DNA of 17,437 nt from Methylovulum sp. (GTDB lineage: Bacteria > Pseudomonadota > Gammaproteobacteria > Methylococcales > Methylomonadaceae), in contig JACXTQ010000347.1 in the NCBI GenBank assembly GCA_016919605.1, forward strand, positions 1 to 17,437, read 5' to 3'. How positions within the stretch are numbered: the first letter of the stretch is position 1; each line of letters opens with the position of its first letter. The notes under the pieces were generated by a model. The model searched no databases. It had not been told where the DNA came from and saw only the letters and a program-made list of their open reading frames with translations. Shown here in pieces: positions 16,801 through 17,437 of the stretch. Made by a program: the position numbers and the translations under genes.

Positions 16801-16908
16801 GAATTCATAGCCTTTTTAGACAAACTGATGCAAGACGAACCGGAATGGAAGCAATTACGCGGCACTGAATTCGCTCCAGCACCGACAGAGAGCGCAAAAA
16901 CAGATTAA
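13834..16908 (+). CDS. HD domain - Hsp90-type (GHKL) ATPase fusion protein, putative conflict/defence protein
   Basis: 1024 residues. The N-terminal part (about 1-330) is an HD-superfamily metal phosphohydrolase-like domain: HDDSH (50-54), LHD (88-90), KHSAHG (115-120), YHG (206-208) and LGDLLD (240-245), giving the usual H...HD...D metal set. Residues about 350-545 form an Hsp90/GHKL ATP-binding fold: N-box RELLQNAVDA (380-389, E381, N385, D388), G1 box DSGIGIS (452-458) and glycine-rich lid SGIFGIGFHSVF (491-502). A later ILTIDRNRL (709-717) resembles the Hsp90 middle-domain arginine loop. The rest (about 545-1024) is unfamiliar and should hold the middle and C-terminal domains. ATG 13834 has AGGG about 11 bases upstream. 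From about 15450 to 16650 the coding DNA is much poorer in GC than the 5' half, then recovers. HD-Hsp90 combinations have been reported in surveys of prokaryotic conflict systems, so antiphage or stress defence is plausible, but neither substrate nor function is shown here. Confidence 0.82.
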   Translation: MATQLIKHLEDCAKDDASYRHLKAQWAFDETLIAKTLQNVSAYFPHYSRHDDSHSRQILVHIERLLGPANIAKLSATDTWLLLEAAYLHDIGMVITDTQLNKDFGAIKKHVEKTKHSAHGDTLILMEALLASKIDTASSVFATVYFSPLYTYKLWREIVADFYRSQHPDRAQAIIAQPFAEIGLNSPRTELIPDRLFRLLGKICAYHGKPFAEVMQLPQQQVSIGTDDCHPRFIACLLRLGDLLDLDDNRFCPVMMKMAGDLPTTSQAHYDKHLAIRYFRADTDRIEIEAECPSYESYIETTNWFGWLREEVKNQMSQWFDIVPSRDFGFLPSVGALKPHLKDWQVFNENERPHFTLDRDRIFELLQGAGLYENKEQAMRELLQNAVDATLIRIWREHGEDCTPQPKPYLKRDSAPRSKETLDILSRYTIDVSIEKVKEEERYNYWRVTITDSGIGISIDDLKFMLQMGSSKKNLKKRAIIDQMPIWMKPSGIFGIGFHSVFLLTDEVWLETRSIDTGETLLIRVTNPTDKKEQGNVYFRVITEPTRIEINNPNEKEVNPWGFSHYGCQLSFIYKTDKTTIPSHASVEIVNQILEKYDGLLESSTTEDFHIIKLVNDIVEIFDCSCLTGNLSFDDDNLNSSKKITPKCYLKSEAYFYSPDTNLELIDISFGLNHQINYFYRGQILKNRYSYINLFSVSINLLDTEADKILTIDRNRLKEDNDKEKLFDRISKTIQAFFESPKGHHYYNSLNEDCKAKIAAEYELQRWNIPNPNYFCDWNKLSIETKQGTKKIEELVCYDTILFYEIYELPDSKQRLEELLNENLDSNTLLVSKPRFERGGTTDLINNALKNNGFKSSFLLKNGAEALKLSKQDGEPIYEDMIYDYCKKILIENNRIHSRLKRETIPCLNRFKLLGLENPNIFPLLKKENNCVWVQQSFPLDSISPRMLFPLAKIGDRITVGDLDILTKRVYKNRADKNISEEQIKEKYKEFIAFLDKLMQDEPEWKQLRGTEFAPAPTESAKTD

Positions 16909-16918
16909 TTTCCGCATA

Positions 16919-16941
16919 ATGGCAGGGATTTTCCTTGCCAT
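16919..16941. terminator. Hairpin between convergent genes
   Basis: ATGGCAGGGA (16919-16928) and TCCTTGCCAT (16932-16941) form a ten-pair stem (one G-T) with a three-base loop, 10 bases past the HD-Hsp90 stop and 10 bases from the stop of the convergent antitoxin fragment. It probably serves as a shared terminator although no T-run follows. Confidence 0.5.
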
Positions 16942-16950
16942 GCCCTTAAC

Positions 16951-17118
16951 TTAAGCCATAGGCTCACACTTAATTTCATACGCCTCAAGCAAATCGCCCA
17001 CCACTGAAACCAACGAATACAAAGGATGGCTGGCATCAGCCAAAACAATATCAAGCAAGTTGTTAAGCAAGGCCGTAGCTTGCTCATAATCGCTTTCGGA
17101 TTCGATACGTTTTAACAA
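16951..17118 (-). CDS. HigA-like antitoxin N-terminal fragment, or free-standing small protein without HTH
   Basis: A 55-residue frame with a possible TTG start at 17118-17116 and TAA at 16953-16951. The pattern ESDYEQATALLNNLL, then SHPLYSLVSVVGDLLEAYE and a final EPMA, resembles the N-terminal half of HigA-type antitoxins (COG5499), where a SEADYE...LL segment and LVEAYE...P precede the helix-turn-helix. Here the frame stops right where the HTH would begin. No ATG is available upstream before a stop, but AAGGGGGG lies about 5-6 bases before the TTG, a strong ribosome site. No HigB-like toxin gene is visible on either side. It may be a decayed antitoxin or a short stand-alone protein of the same family. 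It is convergent with the HD-Hsp90 gene. Confidence 0.5.
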   Translation of the reverse strand: MLKRIESESDYEQATALLNNLLDIVLADASHPLYSLVSVVGDLLEAYEIKCEPMA

Positions 17119-17139
17119 ACCAGCCCCCCTTAATGATCC

Positions 17140-17158
17140 CGCTCATCACGCATGAGCG
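17140..17158. promoter_or_regulatory. Operator-like palindrome upstream of the antitoxin fragment
   Basis: CGCTCAT (17140-17146) and ATGAGCG (17152-17158) form a perfect 7-base inverted repeat with five bases between, about 21 bases upstream of the TTG start on the minus strand. This is where HigA-type antitoxins bind to repress their own operons, although a small RNA hairpin is equally possible. Confidence 0.35.
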
Positions 17159-17221
17159 TCTCCCAAAAATGACAGCGCCCAACAATACCACGAAGCCTTA
17201 AACGCGTACAAAAGATTGATC

Positions 17222-17250
17222 GTAGAGACGTTGCACCGCAACGTCTACAC
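17222..17250. repeat. Short inverted repeat of the GTAGAGACGTTGC type
   Basis: GTAGAGACGTTGC (17222-17234) faces GCAACGTCTACAC (17238-17250). Nine inner pairs are perfect and the outer part has one mismatch, with a three-base loop. It looks like a dispersed intergenic palindrome. Confidence 0.65.
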
Positions 17251-17314
17251 ACCTGCCAGCCCATTGCCATTAAGTTAAGTATTTTTATATTTATTATCAA
17301 CTAGATAAAATTAT

Positions 17315-17396
17315 CGTAGGTCGGGTTAGCGATAGCGTAACCCGACGTGTACCGCTCGGATTCTGTCGGGTTACGCTATCGCTAACCCGACCTACG
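17315..17396. repeat. Perfect 32-base inverted repeat made of two REP-like palindromes
   Basis: Left arm 17315-17346 and right arm 17365-17396 are exact reverse complements, separated by 18 bases. Each arm is itself a hairpin: GTCGGGTTA (17320-17328) pairs with TAACCCGAC (17338-17346), and the same units recur at 17365-17373 and 17383-17391. Two REP-like units in opposite orientation are the layout of a BIME-type intergenic element. No transposase or RAYT gene is in the window. Confidence 0.85.
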
Positions 17397-17437
17397 GTAT
17401 GTTTTTCGTAGCAATCTATTGATTATTAAAACGAATA

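Larger units (their letters stand above)
17119..17437. other. Palindrome-rich gene-free right end
   Basis: About 320 bases with no supportable gene. It holds the operator-like palindrome, the GTAGAGACGTTGC inverted repeat and the REP-like pair listed separately, followed by AT-rich DNA to the window edge. Confidence 0.6.

Noticed and set aside
13834..16908. Plain HtpG/Hsp90 chaperone
   Set aside because: HtpG starts directly with the ATPase domain and is about 620-630 residues long. This protein has about 340 extra N-terminal residues with an HD metal site and a different C-terminal part.
16905..17087. Minus-strand 60-codon frame starting with ATG near the HD-Hsp90 3' end
   Set aside because: It runs through the shared hairpin and the stop region of the HD-Hsp90 gene and has an odd Trp/Cys/Leu-rich composition. 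The other minus-strand frame (16951-17118) matches a known antitoxin pattern.
17315..17396. Possible CRISPR array or toxin-antitoxin RNA in the right-end repeats
   Set aside because: There are only two units, in inverted orientation and with no regular spacers, so this is a REP-like pair and not an array.

Overview
The window looks like chromosomal DNA of a gammaproteobacterium. It has a homodimeric-type AceE, a Pseudomonas-like dCTP deaminase next to apbC, an HpnN-type hopanoid transporter and a YejF-type ABC ATPase. HpnN, moderate GC (about 47% in counted host-like stretches) and many dispersed palindromes would fit a methanotroph of the order Methylococcales. That is an inference from gene content; no rRNA or other marker is present.

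Layout. Bases 1-13291 are ordinary chromosome with every gene on the minus strand. Reading down from 13291 they are: apbC (Fe-S carrier, 13291-12200), dcd (12103-11537), a secreted LprI-like protein (11502-10720), mtaD (10631-9321), a YejF-type double ABC ATPase (9321-7681, start overlapping the mtaD stop), hpnN (7484-4815), a membrane PAS-PAS-GGDEF-EAL c-di-GMP protein (4615-2225), and aceE (1803 to beyond the left edge, 601 codons present). Hairpins that could end transcripts lie after yejF, after the LprI-like gene, after apbC and after the GGDEF-EAL gene.

Bases 13292-17437 are an accessory region. A repeat-rich gap (13292-13833) contains two diverged direct repeats flanking about 290 bases of non-coding, element-like DNA. 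It is followed on the plus strand by a 1024-residue protein that joins an N-terminal HD phosphohydrolase-like domain to an Hsp90-type (GHKL) ATPase and a long AT-rich C-terminal part. This is the best candidate for an unusual system in the window, probably a single-gene defence or stress-response ATPase. After it come a convergent HigA-like antitoxin fragment without its DNA-binding domain, an operator-like palindrome, a short inverted repeat, and a perfect 32-base inverted repeat built of two REP-like units.

How the genes relate. Most minus-strand genes are housekeeping and functionally unconnected (pyruvate oxidation, Fe-S assembly, dUTP supply, methylthioadenosine salvage, hopanoid transport, c-di-GMP signalling). 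The only tight pair is mtaD-yejF. The apbC-dcd neighbourhood is conserved in gammaproteobacteria, so the accessory region appears to sit on the outer side of a conserved block. No tRNA, rRNA, CRISPR array, integrase or transposase was found.
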